Positions 16,920 to 25,885 of a stretch of 64,000 nt of DNA are shown here, in pieces. The translations under genes were made by a program, and so were the position numbers. The stretch's first letter is position 1; every line of letters begins with the position of its first letter. Source of the DNA: DASQBT01 sp963746955 (GTDB lineage: Bacteria > Pseudomonadota > Gammaproteobacteria > Burkholderiales > Thiobacillaceae); contig CAVVDR010000004.1 in assembly GCA_963746955.1 (NCBI GenBank), positions 124,001 through 188,000 on the forward strand, in the 5' to 3' direction. Below the pieces are notes generated by a model, which was not told the origin of the DNA, made no database searches, and was given only the letters and a program-made list of their open reading frames with translations.

Positions 16920-17525
16920 CTATTTATGCAGCCAGCGGCTGATTTCCACCCAGTCCTCCTGGTCGCGCTCGGCCAGATGAGGGGGCAGATCAAAGATGGT
17001 CTTGCCTTCAAAGGCGGCGTTGACGTAGTTCTGAGCCTCGCGCAGGTGCGCCAGCACCGGCAGATCCAGCCCGGCCAGAAACTGCTCCAGGGTCACCGCT
17101 GCGCGGGTGCGCGGCGCCATGCGCATGCCCACCACGGCTACATCGATCCGGCCCTTGCGCACCGCTTTTTCGTCCGCCAGCACCCGCAGGAAATCCCGGC
17201 TCGCCTGGATATCGAACAGCGATGCGCCGATGGGCACCAGCACCTTGTGCACCAGCTTGAGCGCGTGTTCCAGATTTCTGCCGTGCAGAGCGGCGGGCGA
17301 ATCGATGACCAGCCAGCCCTTGCCGTCGGGCTCATTGCTTTCCACCCTGGCTATTGCAGGCAGATGAGCGTCACGACGCTCCAGCCACTGGGAGGCGGAT
17401 TGCTGCCGGTCCAGATCGAGCAGCCGCACCGTCTCTCCTGCTGAGGCAAGCATGCCGGCCAGATTGGTCGACAGCGTAGTCTTGCCGCTGCCGCCTTTGG
17501 GGTTGGCCATCAGCACCGCTTTCAT
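16920..17525 (-). CDS. ParA-family ATPase, orphan
   Basis: 201 residues. The deviant Walker A motif KGGSGKTTLSTNLAG lies near the N-terminus, with LLDLDRQQSASQWLERR (Walker A') and WLVIDSPAALHG (Walker B-like) after it. This is the short ParA/MinD class that positions cargo such as plasmids, chemoreceptors or carboxysomes. No ParB or cargo gene is beside it. It sits between ilvD (16 bases upstream) and the DUF255 gene (6 bases downstream), so all three may share a transcript. Its cargo is unknown. Confidence 0.85.
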   Translation of the reverse strand: MKAVLMANPKGGSGKTTLSTNLAGMLASAGETVRLLDLDRQQSASQWLERRDAHLPAIARVESNEPDGKGWLVIDSPAALHGRNLEHALKLVHKVLVPIGASLFDIQASRDFLRVLADEKAVRKGRIDVAVVGMRMAPRTRAAVTLEQFLAGLDLPVLAHLREAQNYVNAAFEGKTIFDLPPHLAERDQEDWVEISRWLHK

Positions 17526-17541
17526 GCGTTTTCCTCTCGGT

Positions 17542-19407
17542 TCAGCCTTGCCGTTCCACCTGGGTCACATCCCGTACCGCCCCGAACGCCGCGCTGGTCG
17601 TCATGGCCGCGTAGGCCCGCAGCGCCTCAGACACCGGGCGATCACGCTTCAGCGGCGTCCACGCGTCCCTGCCCCTGTCCTCCATCTCCGCACGGCGGCG
17701 CTGCAATTCCGCCTCGTCCACTGCCAGATCGATGCTGCGTCTGGGTATATCGATTTCGATCCGGTCGCCTTCGCGCACCAGGCCGATCACGCCACCCTCT
17801 GCCGCTTCAGGTGAAACATGGCCAATGGACAGCCCCGACGTTCCACCTGAGAAGCGTCCGTCGGTGATCAGCGCACAGACTTTGCCCAGACCCCTGGATT
17901 TGATATAGGAAGTCGGGTAGAGCATTTCCTGCATGCCGGGACCGCCGCGCGGGCCCTCATAGCGGATCACGACCACGTCGCCTTCCTTGACCTGATCGGC
18001 GAGGATGGCCTCCACCGCGCCCTCCTGCGATTCGAAGATGCGCGCGGGACCGGAGAATTTCCAGATCGATTCATCCACGCCGGCGGTCTTCACGATGCAG
18101 CCGTGTTCGGCCAGATTGCCGTAAAGCACGGCGAGGCCGCCTTCTTTGGAATAGGCATGGTCGATGTCGCGGATGCAGCCTGCGGCACGGTCATCATCCA
18201 GCGTCTTCCAGCGCTTGTCCTGTGAAAACGCGACCTGGGTCGGCACATTGCCGGGCCCGGCCCGGTAATAATGCTTCACGTCCTCGCGCTTCGTGCGGCG
18301 GATGTCGAAATGATCAATCTGCTCGCCCATGGACTTGTACAGAATGGTGGGCAGGTCGCGGTGCAGCAGGCCGCCGCGATCCAGTTCGCCAAGCAGCGCC
18401 ATCACGCCGCCGGCGCGGTGCACGTCTTCCATGTGAAACAACTGGGTGGCGGGCGCCACCTTGGACAGGTTGGGCACCTTGCGCGACATGCGGTCGATGT
18501 CTTTCATCGTGAAGTTGACGCCGGCCTCGTGCGCCGCCGCCAGCAGATGCAACACGGTATTGGTCGAGCCACCCATGGCGATGTCGAGTGCGATGGCATT
18601 CTCGAATGCATCGAACGTGGCAATCGAGCGCGGCAGCACCGAGGCGTCGTCCTGTTCGTAGTAACGCTTGGCCAGTTGCACAATCAGCCGGCCGGCGGCC
18701 AGGAAGAGATTTTTCCGTTCCGCGTGCGTGGCCAGCACCGAGCCGTTGCCGGGCAGGGAAAGCCCCAGTGCCTCGGTCAGACAGTTCATGGAGTTGGCGG
18801 TAAACATGCCCGAGCAGGAACCGCAGGTGGGGCACGCCGAGCGTTCCATCTCCATCACTTCCGCGTCGCTGTTCTTGGGATCCGCCGCGCTCACCATGGC
18901 GTCGACCAGATCCAGCTTCATCAGCTTGCCGTGGATATTGACCTTGCCCGATTCCATCGGCCCGCCCGAGACAAACACCGTCGGAACATTGAGGCGCAGC
19001 GCGGCCATCAGCATGCCCGGCGTGATCTTGTCGCAGTTGGAAATGCACACCAGCGCGTCGGCGCAGTGCGCGTTGACCATGTATTCGACGCTGTCCGCGA
19101 TCAGGTCGCGGCTGGGCAGCGAATAGAGCATGCCGCCGTGGCCCATGGCGATGCCGTCGTCCACCGCGATGGTGTCGAACTCCTTGGCCACGCCTCCGGC
19201 CGCCTCAATCTCGCGCGCCACCAACTGGCCGAGGTCTTTCAGATGAACATGACCGGGCACGAACTGGGTGAAGGAATTGGCGATCGCGACGATGGGCTTG
19301 TCGAAGTCGCCGTCCTTCATGCCGGTGGCGCGCCACAGCGCGCGCGCGCCGGCCATGTTGCGGCCGTGGGTGGTGGTGCGGGAACGATAAGTGGGCATCT
19401 CGGTCAT
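17542..19407 (-). CDS. ilvD: Dihydroxy-acid dehydratase
   Basis: 621 residues, close to the E. coli enzyme. It dehydrates 2,3-dihydroxy acids to 2-keto acids in valine, leucine and isoleucine synthesis, using an iron-sulfur cluster. Cluster cysteines are visible in CISNCDKITPGM and CPTCGSCSGMFTANSMNCL. Other marks are TTTHGRNMAGARALWRATGM at the N-terminus and GRFSGGTSGLSIGHVSPEAA near the C-terminus. The true start may be the second ATG (19398, MPTYRS), which matches the family N-terminus better; neither has a strong ribosome site. It is divergent from lgt. Confidence 0.96.
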   Translation of the reverse strand: MTEMPTYRSRTTTHGRNMAGARALWRATGMKDGDFDKPIVAIANSFTQFVPGHVHLKDLGQLVAREIEAAGGVAKEFDTIAVDDGIAMGHGGMLYSLPSRDLIADSVEYMVNAHCADALVCISNCDKITPGMLMAALRLNVPTVFVSGGPMESGKVNIHGKLMKLDLVDAMVSAADPKNSDAEVMEMERSACPTCGSCSGMFTANSMNCLTEALGLSLPGNGSVLATHAERKNLFLAAGRLIVQLAKRYYEQDDASVLPRSIATFDAFENAIALDIAMGGSTNTVLHLLAAAHEAGVNFTMKDIDRMSRKVPNLSKVAPATQLFHMEDVHRAGGVMALLGELDRGGLLHRDLPTILYKSMGEQIDHFDIRRTKREDVKHYYRAGPGNVPTQVAFSQDKRWKTLDDDRAAGCIRDIDHAYSKEGGLAVLYGNLAEHGCIVKTAGVDESIWKFSGPARIFESQEGAVEAILADQVKEGDVVVIRYEGPRGGPGMQEMLYPTSYIKSRGLGKVCALITDGRFSGGTSGLSIGHVSPEAAEGGVIGLVREGDRIEIDIPRRSIDLAVDEAELQRRRAEMEDRGRDAWTPLKRDRPVSEALRAYAAMTTSAAFGAVRDVTQVERQG

Positions 19408-19469
19408 CCAGCAAAGCTATAATCAATGGCTTATTTTAACCCCTGACGCCTCACCCCCCACGCCCCACC

Positions 19470-20255
19470 ATGCTTGTCTACCCGCAATTCGATCCTGTCG
19501 CCGTCCACCTTGGCCCGCTCTCCGTGCACTGGTACGGGCTCATGTACCTGGTCGCCTTTCTGCAGCTCTGGTGGCTGGGCAAGAGACGGCTGGCCGCCCG
19601 GCCCGAACTGGGGATGAAGGAAGAGGGTCTGGACGACCTGCTGTTCTATGGCGTGCTGGGCGTGGTGCTGGGCGGCCGGCTGGGACAGGTGCTGTTCTAC
19701 GATCCTGGTTACTATTTCTCCCATCCGGGCGAAATCATTGCAGTGTGGAAAGGCGGCATGAGCTTTCACGGCGGCTTCCTCGGGGTGCTCATCGCCGTCG
19801 CCTTCTGGACCCGCAAGCACCACGTCAACTGGCTCTCCACCATGGATTTCATCGCACCGCTGGTCCCGCTGGGGATCGTCGCAGTACGCTTCGGCAACTT
19901 CATCAACGGCGAACTGTGGGGGCGGGTGGCCGACCCCAGCCTGCCCTGGGCCATGGTCTTCCCGCAGGTTGACAACCTGCCGCGCCACCCGTCGCAGATC
20001 TACGAAATGCTGGGCGAAGGCCTGATGTTGTTCATCATCCTGTGGCCGTATGCGCGCAAAGAAAGACCAAGGGGCGCGGTCTCCGCAGTGTTCCTGATCG
20101 GCTACGGCGTCTTCCGTTCGCTTGCCGAATATTTTCGCGAACCCGATGCCGGCATCTTTGGCCATTCGTACCTGGTCAGCATGGGCCAGTGGCTGTCCCT
20201 GCCCATGATACTTGCGGGCGTCATCATGCTGGCGTGGTCCTACAAGAGACGCTGA
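19470..20255 (+). CDS. lgt: Prolipoprotein diacylglyceryl transferase
   Basis: 261 residues with seven membrane segments. It moves a diacylglyceryl group from phosphatidylglycerol to the lipobox cysteine of prolipoproteins. Family marks are VHWYGLMYLVAF, GGRLGQVLFYDPGYY, GGMSFHGGFLGV, RFGNFINGELWGR and the late FLIGYGVFRSLAEYFREPD. A TATAAT lies at 19418–19423 in the short gap shared with ilvD. The stop overlaps the next gene's start (TGATG). Confidence 0.96.
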   Translation: MLVYPQFDPVAVHLGPLSVHWYGLMYLVAFLQLWWLGKRRLAARPELGMKEEGLDDLLFYGVLGVVLGGRLGQVLFYDPGYYFSHPGEIIAVWKGGMSFHGGFLGVLIAVAFWTRKHHVNWLSTMDFIAPLVPLGIVAVRFGNFINGELWGRVADPSLPWAMVFPQVDNLPRHPSQIYEMLGEGLMLFIILWPYARKERPRGAVSAVFLIGYGVFRSLAEYFREPDAGIFGHSYLVSMGQWLSLPMILAGVIMLAWSYKRR

Positions 20256-20629
20256 TGCGAACGGTTTGGCGGGCCGGCGGGTGGCTGCTGATCGCCGCCG
20301 TCATCTTCCTTTCACTTACGCCCCACCCAATCGAAATCCACATTCCCCACGGCGACAAGCTCAACCATCTCCTGGCCTACGCCATGCTCATGGCCTGGTG
20401 GTCGCAGCTTCACGTTTCCTCTGCAAAACGCCTGCGCCTGGCCTTGAGCTTTGCCGCATTGGGCATCGTTATTGAATATGCCCAGGGCTACACCCCCACG
20501 CGCCAGCCCGACGTGTTCGACGCCCTCGCCAACATCGCCGGCGTCCTGCTCGGCTGGCTAGCGGCCCCACCACGCATTCCCAATTTCTTCGCGAGACTCG
20601 CCACCGCCTTTCCGGGCTCACCCGGCTAA
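20255..20629 (+). CDS. VanZ-like small membrane protein
   Basis: 124 residues starting at the ATG that overlaps the lgt stop. There are about four hydrophobic segments, with the VanZ-type pattern LTPHPIEIHIPHGDKLNHLLAY and IVIEYAQGYTPTRQPDVFDAL (each quoted by its key residues). The family is named after the teicoplanin-resistance accessory protein, but most members, including chromosomal ones like this, have no known function. Tight coupling with lgt suggests an envelope role. Confidence 0.8.
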   Translation: MRTVWRAGGWLLIAAVIFLSLTPHPIEIHIPHGDKLNHLLAYAMLMAWWSQLHVSSAKRLRLALSFAALGIVIEYAQGYTPTRQPDVFDALANIAGVLLGWLAAPPRIPNFFARLATAFPGSPG

Positions 20630-20649
20630 GGCTATAATTCCGGCCTCGT

Positions 20650-20725
<76 letters not shown>

Positions 20726-21246
20726 TCTGTTAATCCAGCGCCGTCCAAAGAAGGCCGTAAAACCCAAGCCAATTGCTGCGCGAAGCGGGTCAATTTCAAG
20801 TGCAGATCAACACCCGCTCATTGGGAGACTTCCCATAGAGCGGCTGGAAAACGGGATCTTACCGAATTTCAATCCTCGCCAAGATAACAAAGAGGGTGAG
20901 CCGGGGCGGGTCAAGGCCAGGCGTAGCGTAGCCTTGACGCGATCGGCTCAAACCAAGCCTTAAGGGCTCAGGGCGGGCCTTGGCTTTCGAGAGCTGTCCT
21001 CGCGCCTCGCCCGTCTAGTCCGGATCAAGCTAACGAACGCCTATTGGACGTCCGTCAGTCAACGGGCGAAACGCATGCTGACAGCGGCGACCGTCTTTTC
21101 GTCGGTTCTACCAGCCGTTCGACTGTCTTAAAAGCGTTCGCTCAGAGACTGGAAGAAACAAATACCGTGGTCCATCCAGGCTTCTGCACTTGACCCTAGA
21201 CGCGGGGGAATATAATGATCGCCAATCAGAATCTACGGTGGGAGTA
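20726..21246. other. Non-coding stretch between tRNA-Ala and the HEAT-protein gene
   Basis: About 520 bases with no convincing gene. It holds an 8-bp inverted repeat, GTCAAGGC/GCCTTGAC (20910–20917 and 20931–20938), with a 13-base loop. It is the left border of an AT-richer segment. No integrase gene and no repeat of the tRNA 3' end was found at the far side, so a site-specific island is not demonstrated. Confidence 0.5.
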
Positions 21247-22722
21247 GTGGCAAATAATTTCAAGAGTGACGACAGCTTTCTAAGAAAACTCGCCGTCGGT
21301 GCCGCAGGCACTAATGCAACCATCGGCCGACTGAAGGCGCTGGGATTCAACCCCATTGAACTTGAGCGCGGTTCCGCTGGCTTCAAAATCTGGAAGAAGA
21401 TAAAAATCAAACGTGTCCGTGTTCCTGATGTTCTATGTTTGAACACTGGGTTACGGTTTGAATCGCGTGGCAAGACAAAGCTTGAAATATCAATGTCTCA
21501 TTCCCTCAATGACCCAAAGCGAGCCTGGGATTCTGGTATGCGTGATGATGACCTTGTTTCGATCGTTGTATTCGGGCAAAGCGATGATTCTCCGATAGAC
21601 CTGAAACAAATCTCCCCTGTTCACTTCGTCAATATCAGGGACATGAGGGAAGCATTCGCTGCAGGTCAGGTCTCCATTACTCGGCCGAAAGGGGTTGAGG
21701 AGGGGTCGGAAATACGGGTGATGTGGACATGTGCTGCTGCCAATCAACGGTCGGTTGTTGCGGCAGTGGAACCGGGCAGGATCAGCCTTACCCCTGTCCA
21801 AGAAGCACGGAAACAAACAATCCAATTGAGCCGGAGCAAAGGCAACATTACCCTGCTACCGCAGGTCAACGTTGGTGAAACCGTCGAGGCTAATCAGATT
21901 GTGGCAGCGGTCGTTCCGGTGAACACGGTGCTACAGTGTCCCACGTCGGTCGGCGAAGCTTATTTCGTGGACAAGCTCGCAAGCGTCAACTTGAGCGAGC
22001 GGTACGCCGCCGCAAAAGCGTTGCGGTACAGAGGCTACACCACGGCCAAACCAGTGCTTGAATCCAGAATGACCGATGCCGATGAGGATATTTACGTCCA
22101 ACTTGAGGCGGCCGCTGCGCTTGCCGCATATGACGACGGGAATGGCTGGGAGTTCATGGAGAACAAACTGCACAGTCCAGCGATGGCGGTTCCCCTTGAA
22201 ACACAGCTTGAAACGGTCATCGTCGCATCCGAAATACTTAAGAGCAGGAGCGAACAGCTACTAATCGAAGTCTTGCGGGATCCGCAGCGTGACGATGAAC
22301 TGCGCGCTGGAGCAGCGTGGGCGCTTGGCCAATTTGCTTCCACCACATCAGCGATTGCACTTGTTGATACCTTTAACTCAAGCCCTTTCGAGATCAAGGT
22401 TGAAGCTGCACGCGCGTTATTGCGGATTGCTGAGCCACAAATTCCTCACTTGATTGATCTTCTGAAAAACGGCGACCCTGCCAAGCGTGATGGCCTTGCA
22501 TGGGTGCTTGCTCGAATTGGCAAATTCAATCCGTTAGACACGCTCGCCGGGGCCGATGAGAACCTTAGAAGATGGATGAGCTACATCATCGGCTATGGGA
22601 AAGAAAAGTTCGTCCAAACCGATGTTGAAGCCATTTGTAAGGCAGACCCGGAAGTCTATTTCGCTGCAAGTGTGTTGTGGCAGATTGTGGCAAGCTGGGT
22701 CAATGACCTAAGGGAATACTGA
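21247..22722 (+). CDS. HEAT-repeat protein with possible N-terminal nuclease-like domain, partner of the adjacent DNA methyltransferase
   Basis: The open frame begins at TTG 21190; GTG at 21247 is preferred because GGTGGGAGT lies just before it, giving about 491 residues. The first 110 residues include KALGFNPIELERGSAGFKIW and RVRVPDVLCLNTGLRFESRG followed by KTKLEIS. That is a PD...E...K spacing that could be a divergent PD-(D/E)XK nuclease core. A middle segment is strand-rich (LLPQVNVGETVEANQIVAAV). The C-terminal half is helical with HEAT-type units such as YAAAKALRYRGYTTAKPVL, ELRAGAAWALGQFAS and KVEAARALLRIAE. One base separates it from the methyltransferase gene, so it is probably the restriction or effector partner. 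The nuclease assignment is inference. Confidence 0.7.
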   Translation: MANNFKSDDSFLRKLAVGAAGTNATIGRLKALGFNPIELERGSAGFKIWKKIKIKRVRVPDVLCLNTGLRFESRGKTKLEISMSHSLNDPKRAWDSGMRDDDLVSIVVFGQSDDSPIDLKQISPVHFVNIRDMREAFAAGQVSITRPKGVEEGSEIRVMWTCAAANQRSVVAAVEPGRISLTPVQEARKQTIQLSRSKGNITLLPQVNVGETVEANQIVAAVVPVNTVLQCPTSVGEAYFVDKLASVNLSERYAAAKALRYRGYTTAKPVLESRMTDADEDIYVQLEAAAALAAYDDGNGWEFMENKLHSPAMAVPLETQLETVIVASEILKSRSEQLLIEVLRDPQRDDELRAGAAWALGQFASTTSAIALVDTFNSSPFEIKVEAARALLRIAEPQIPHLIDLLKNGDPAKRDGLAWVLARIGKFNPLDTLAGADENLRRWMSYIIGYGKEKFVQTDVEAICKADPEVYFAASVLWQIVASWVNDLREY

Positions 22723-22723
22723 A

Positions 22724-23773
22724 GTGCGGAGCATACCGTCTTACTACACTGCCAGAGGTCAAGCCTATGTCGGAGATTCGCTTGAACTTCTCGCAGAGGT
22801 ACCCGACGCCAGCATTGATCTAGTCATGACATCGCCACCGTTTGCACTCCGGCGCAAGAAATCTTATGGCAATGTTGAGGAGACCGAGTACGTCCAGTGG
22901 ATTAAGCCATTCGGCCAAGAGGTTTTCCGAGTTCTCAAGGATAGCGGGAGTTTTGTACTCGACTTAGGGGGCGCATACCGTTTCGGCATGCCATCCCGTT
23001 CTCTATATAACTTCCGCGTACTCTTGGCTTTCTGCGACGACATCGGGTTTCACCTTGCCGAAGACTTCTACTGGTTCAATCCGGCAAAGTTGCCGTCACC
23101 AATTGAATGGGTAAACAAACGGAAAGTTCGAGCAAAAGATTCCGTCAATACCGTCTGGTGGTTTAGTAAGACTGCCTTTCCGAAAGCCGATGTTCGGAAA
23201 GTGCTGGCTCCGTATTCCGATCGCATGAAGAAACTGATCGAGGATCCTGAGAGCTTTTACACGCCGAAGAAACGCCCTTCAGGTCATGATATAAGTGCTG
23301 GGTTTGCCAAAGATAATGGGGGGGCAATCCCTTCCAACCTTCTTTCTATACCTAATACCGACAGCAATTCAAACTATCTCCGGCTTTGCAAGGAACTCGG
23401 GCTTGAACGCCATCCGGCGCGATTCCCTTCCGAACTTCCCGCATTCTTTATCAATATGCTGACCGACGAAGGAAACGTCGTTCTTGATATTTTTGGCGGA
23501 TCAAACACCACTGGATTTACCGCCGAAGCTCTAAAGCGGAAGTGGCTGACTTTCGAGATGAATCAAGAATATCTGGCTTCTTCTGCGTTTAGGTTCCTTG
23601 AGGGGCATAGCCCTGAGACTGTGAAGCGAGTATTGGGAGAGCTGAACAACATTCATGCGAATTTCTTTATTGGTGAGACAGTCTGCGCATTAGAACCAGT
23701 TAAGAAGGCGAAATCAAGGGATGAATCCATGGGCCAAGGGACGTTGGACCTTTCCGAAGTGGACACGAGATAG
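22724..23773 (+). CDS. DNA methyltransferase, probable N4-cytosine type (type II-like)
   Basis: 349 residues, GTG start. The catalytic motif TSPPFALRRKKSYGN is near residue 36 and the AdoMet motif VLDIFGGSNTTGFTAEAL is near residue 250, so the motif order is that of the beta class. The SPPF form and the long shared blocks (EDFYWFNPAKLPSPIEWVNK, NTVWWFSKTAFPKAD, KVLAPYSDRMKKLIEDP) recall M.PvuII-type N4-cytosine enzymes. The recognition sequence cannot be read from the protein. It forms a tight pair with the HEAT-repeat gene one base upstream. Visibly more A+T in codons than in the flanking genes suggests acquisition by transfer. Confidence 0.88.
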   Translation: MRSIPSYYTARGQAYVGDSLELLAEVPDASIDLVMTSPPFALRRKKSYGNVEETEYVQWIKPFGQEVFRVLKDSGSFVLDLGGAYRFGMPSRSLYNFRVLLAFCDDIGFHLAEDFYWFNPAKLPSPIEWVNKRKVRAKDSVNTVWWFSKTAFPKADVRKVLAPYSDRMKKLIEDPESFYTPKKRPSGHDISAGFAKDNGGAIPSNLLSIPNTDSNSNYLRLCKELGLERHPARFPSELPAFFINMLTDEGNVVLDIFGGSNTTGFTAEALKRKWLTFEMNQEYLASSAFRFLEGHSPETVKRVLGELNNIHANFFIGETVCALEPVKKAKSRDESMGQGTLDLSEVDTR

Positions 23774-24110
23774 CCAATCTATCGGAAGACGCCAACTCAA
23801 ACGTTGTAGGTCCGCTAAGGCAGATGATCAGAGGGCCGACTTGATAACGTTAACCGTCCAAGCTGGCCGCTTGCGTTCAATAGGAACGCAGGAGAAGCTT
23901 GTCGACTGCAAAGTCAACGTTGACGGTGACGATGGAGGTAACTCCCCGGTGCGGCGGGGGATAGAGTTCGTAAGCAGTGGTGTCCCAGCGGAATATTCGA
24001 TAGCCCTCCGCCTCAATTTCTTATTGAAGTCCGGAAACATCCCAAGTGCAGCGTAACACCGGGATTCTTGTTTGCGCGTCAGCAGTCTAGTGGGTGAACG
24101 GGAGAGATCG
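23774..24110. other. Non-coding stretch after the methyltransferase gene
   Basis: 337 bases without a supported gene; the short frames on both strands look like chance. It contains the perfect 12-base palindrome GTCAACGTTGAC (23913–23924). The base composition returns to that of the chromosome towards the right end, so this is probably the right border of the island. Confidence 0.45.
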
Positions 24111-24824
24111 ATGGCGGTTATCCGCACTAATCAGGCATGGCGCGCGGGTGGGGTTGTCGCGGTACTAGTCTTTTGCGGGTTCGTCGCGGTGGGCGTGGCC
24201 AGATGGCCCGATATTCAGTTTGAATTGGGCTATGCCTACGAATACGGTAATTTCCACGGCTGGACCTTCGGTTTCGCCCAGGACTACGGGCGGGCGGCCC
24301 ATTGGCTAGGCGAGGCGTCACGGGCGAACCATCCGAGGGCTCAGTACATGCTGGGCCTCCTCTATGCTCACGGTTGGGGTGTACCCAGGGATGGCATCCG
24401 CGCAGTTGAATGGTTTACCCGATCCGCCGAAAACGGCTACGCCCCTGCCTGCTACCATCTCGGCTGGATGTACCACAAGGGCGACGGCGTGCCCCGAGAA
24501 GAAGCCCGTGCAATGCGGTTGATGGAACGGGCCGCCAGCCAGGGCATGGCGGCGGCTCACCTCGCCTTGGGGCGTTTTTATGCGCGCGGCGAAGGGATGT
24601 CTGCAGACGCGGTCCAAGCCTTGAAGTATTTTGACCTGGCCGTGCATTTCGCCCGATCCCGGCCCGAACTGTTTGACAACGCAGCATTCGCCGGGCGTGC
24701 AATCGCCGCCCGTGATGCGCTGGTCGCAGTGATGTCCCCGTCCGGCATCGAACAGGGTCAGACGCGTTCGCGCCAGTGGTTGTCTGAGCGTTTTCCGATC
24801 CGGACGGGCAACCACGCCGGATAA
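24111..24824 (+). CDS. Membrane-anchored Sel1-repeat protein
   Basis: 237 residues from the ATG at 24111, preceded by GGGAGAG; an upstream start at 24072 is less likely. A hydrophobic segment at about residues 14–32 (VVAVLVFCGFVAVGVA) should anchor it in the inner membrane with the bulk outside. Sel1-like units follow: AQYMLGLLYAHGWGVPRD, ACYHLGWMYHKGDGVPRE and AHLALGRFYARGEGMSAD. Such repeats are protein-interaction scaffolds. There is no enzymatic domain, and the neighbours do not indicate a partner. Confidence 0.82.
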   Translation: MAVIRTNQAWRAGGVVAVLVFCGFVAVGVARWPDIQFELGYAYEYGNFHGWTFGFAQDYGRAAHWLGEASRANHPRAQYMLGLLYAHGWGVPRDGIRAVEWFTRSAENGYAPACYHLGWMYHKGDGVPREEARAMRLMERAASQGMAAAHLALGRFYARGEGMSADAVQALKYFDLAVHFARSRPELFDNAAFAGRAIAARDALVAVMSPSGIEQGQTRSRQWLSERFPIRTGNHAG

Positions 24825-25043
24825 ATTTTCTGGCGCGGCTCGTAGCTGATGTGTGGGGTGGTTGCTCCCCGGGCAAATATTCGTTGAAAGTGGCTTCAGG
24901 CCCCGGCACAGACCCTCAGGACCATCGTGTGATTGCCCGGCTTCCGAAGCGTCAATTCGAATCGGGAATGGGTTTCTGACTGCTGTTTGATCGGCATCGG
25001 AATTTCGTCTTTGCCGCTGAACCGTGTTTATCCGCCGGTCCGG

Positions 25044-25517
25044 TCATCGCACCAGATTGGACAAAGGTTCGTTGGCGGCGCTTCGATCCAGCAGATTCAA
25101 TTGCTGGATCAGTCTGGCCAGTTCCTCGTCCAGCCTGGCCAGCGAATCCTCAGGCATTTTCTCCAGCGCATCGACCATGAGGCCGGTCAGTGGCCGCGGT
25201 GCACGCGCAACGATGTCTCTACCCTTGTCCGTCAAGCGCAGGCGCACCACCCGCCGGTCCTCCTCACCGCGCAGGCGCTCCACCAGCCCTGCCCGAGCGA
25301 GTTTGTCGAGCAGATTGCTCGCTGTCGAGACGTGCACAGACAGCGCATGGCCCAATTGCGACACGGTGATATCCGGTGTGTCAGCGATGGTCGCCAGCAT
25401 CCAGACCTGCGCGCCGCCGATCCCGCAGGCCGCCTCCAGCGCCCGTGAATGCTGTCGCACGGCGCCGATGATGAGGCGGAATTTCTGCAAGGTTTCGAGA
25501 ACAAGCGGACTAGTCAT
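25044..25517 (-). CDS. MarR-family transcriptional regulator
   Basis: 157 residues from the ATG at 25517; the frame extends to a TTG at 25568 that is less convincing. The winged helix-turn-helix lies around ITVSQLGHALSVHVSTASNL and LARAGLVERLRGEEDRR, ending VVRLRLTDKG. MarR proteins bind palindromes as dimers and usually repress. It is divergent from the sucrose cluster, so it is the likely local regulator. In methanotrophs a MarR-type regulator (EctR) controls ectoine genes, which makes an osmotic-response role plausible here. The effector is unknown. Confidence 0.88.
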   Translation of the reverse strand: MTSPLVLETLQKFRLIIGAVRQHSRALEAACGIGGAQVWMLATIADTPDITVSQLGHALSVHVSTASNLLDKLARAGLVERLRGEEDRRVVRLRLTDKGRDIVARAPRPLTGLMVDALEKMPEDSLARLDEELARLIQQLNLLDRSAANEPLSNLVR

Positions 25518-25885
25518 GAAATGGCTCTGCGTGAAGGAGGTTGGAATGGGTGGAGTCCAATCGGGCAAATCCGGGACATCGTAACGGAGGCACCTGGAAG
25601 GACTTAATGATATTATGCAATAATGTTTTGGCTAATATTATCTAACAGAAAATCGCTGTCGGACTTGTGTACCCAGTCCATCTGCGCGCGAGAAATGTTA
25701 TGACATTCAACCGATATTCCCTGCGTCCAGGCTTGCCGGCCCTGCCGAGCGGGTGTGGCGAACGCACCAGGCGGCCTTTCGCCCTGTCGCCTGTAGCCGG
25801 GAAGCTGCGCGACGACCAGATCGCCGCGTTGGCTTCGTGTCCGGAAACCTGAGGCGGCGACTACGCAGGCAGGGTCGAAACCGCG
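25518..25885. promoter_or_regulatory. Divergent control region between the MarR gene and the sucrose operon
   Basis: 368 bases with no gene. An AT-rich pocket at 25606–25652 stands out. It holds ATTAT-GCA-ATAAT (25612–25624), a 5-bp inverted repeat, and a second AT-rich block, CTAATATTATCTAAC. These are candidates for a MarR operator and -10 elements. No clear -35 was identified for either side. Confidence 0.45.

Noticed and set aside
20935..21080. Integron attC-like site near the tRNA
   Set aside because: Fragments such as GCTAAC resemble core sites, but no paired GTTRRRY core or imperfect stem of the right length could be built.
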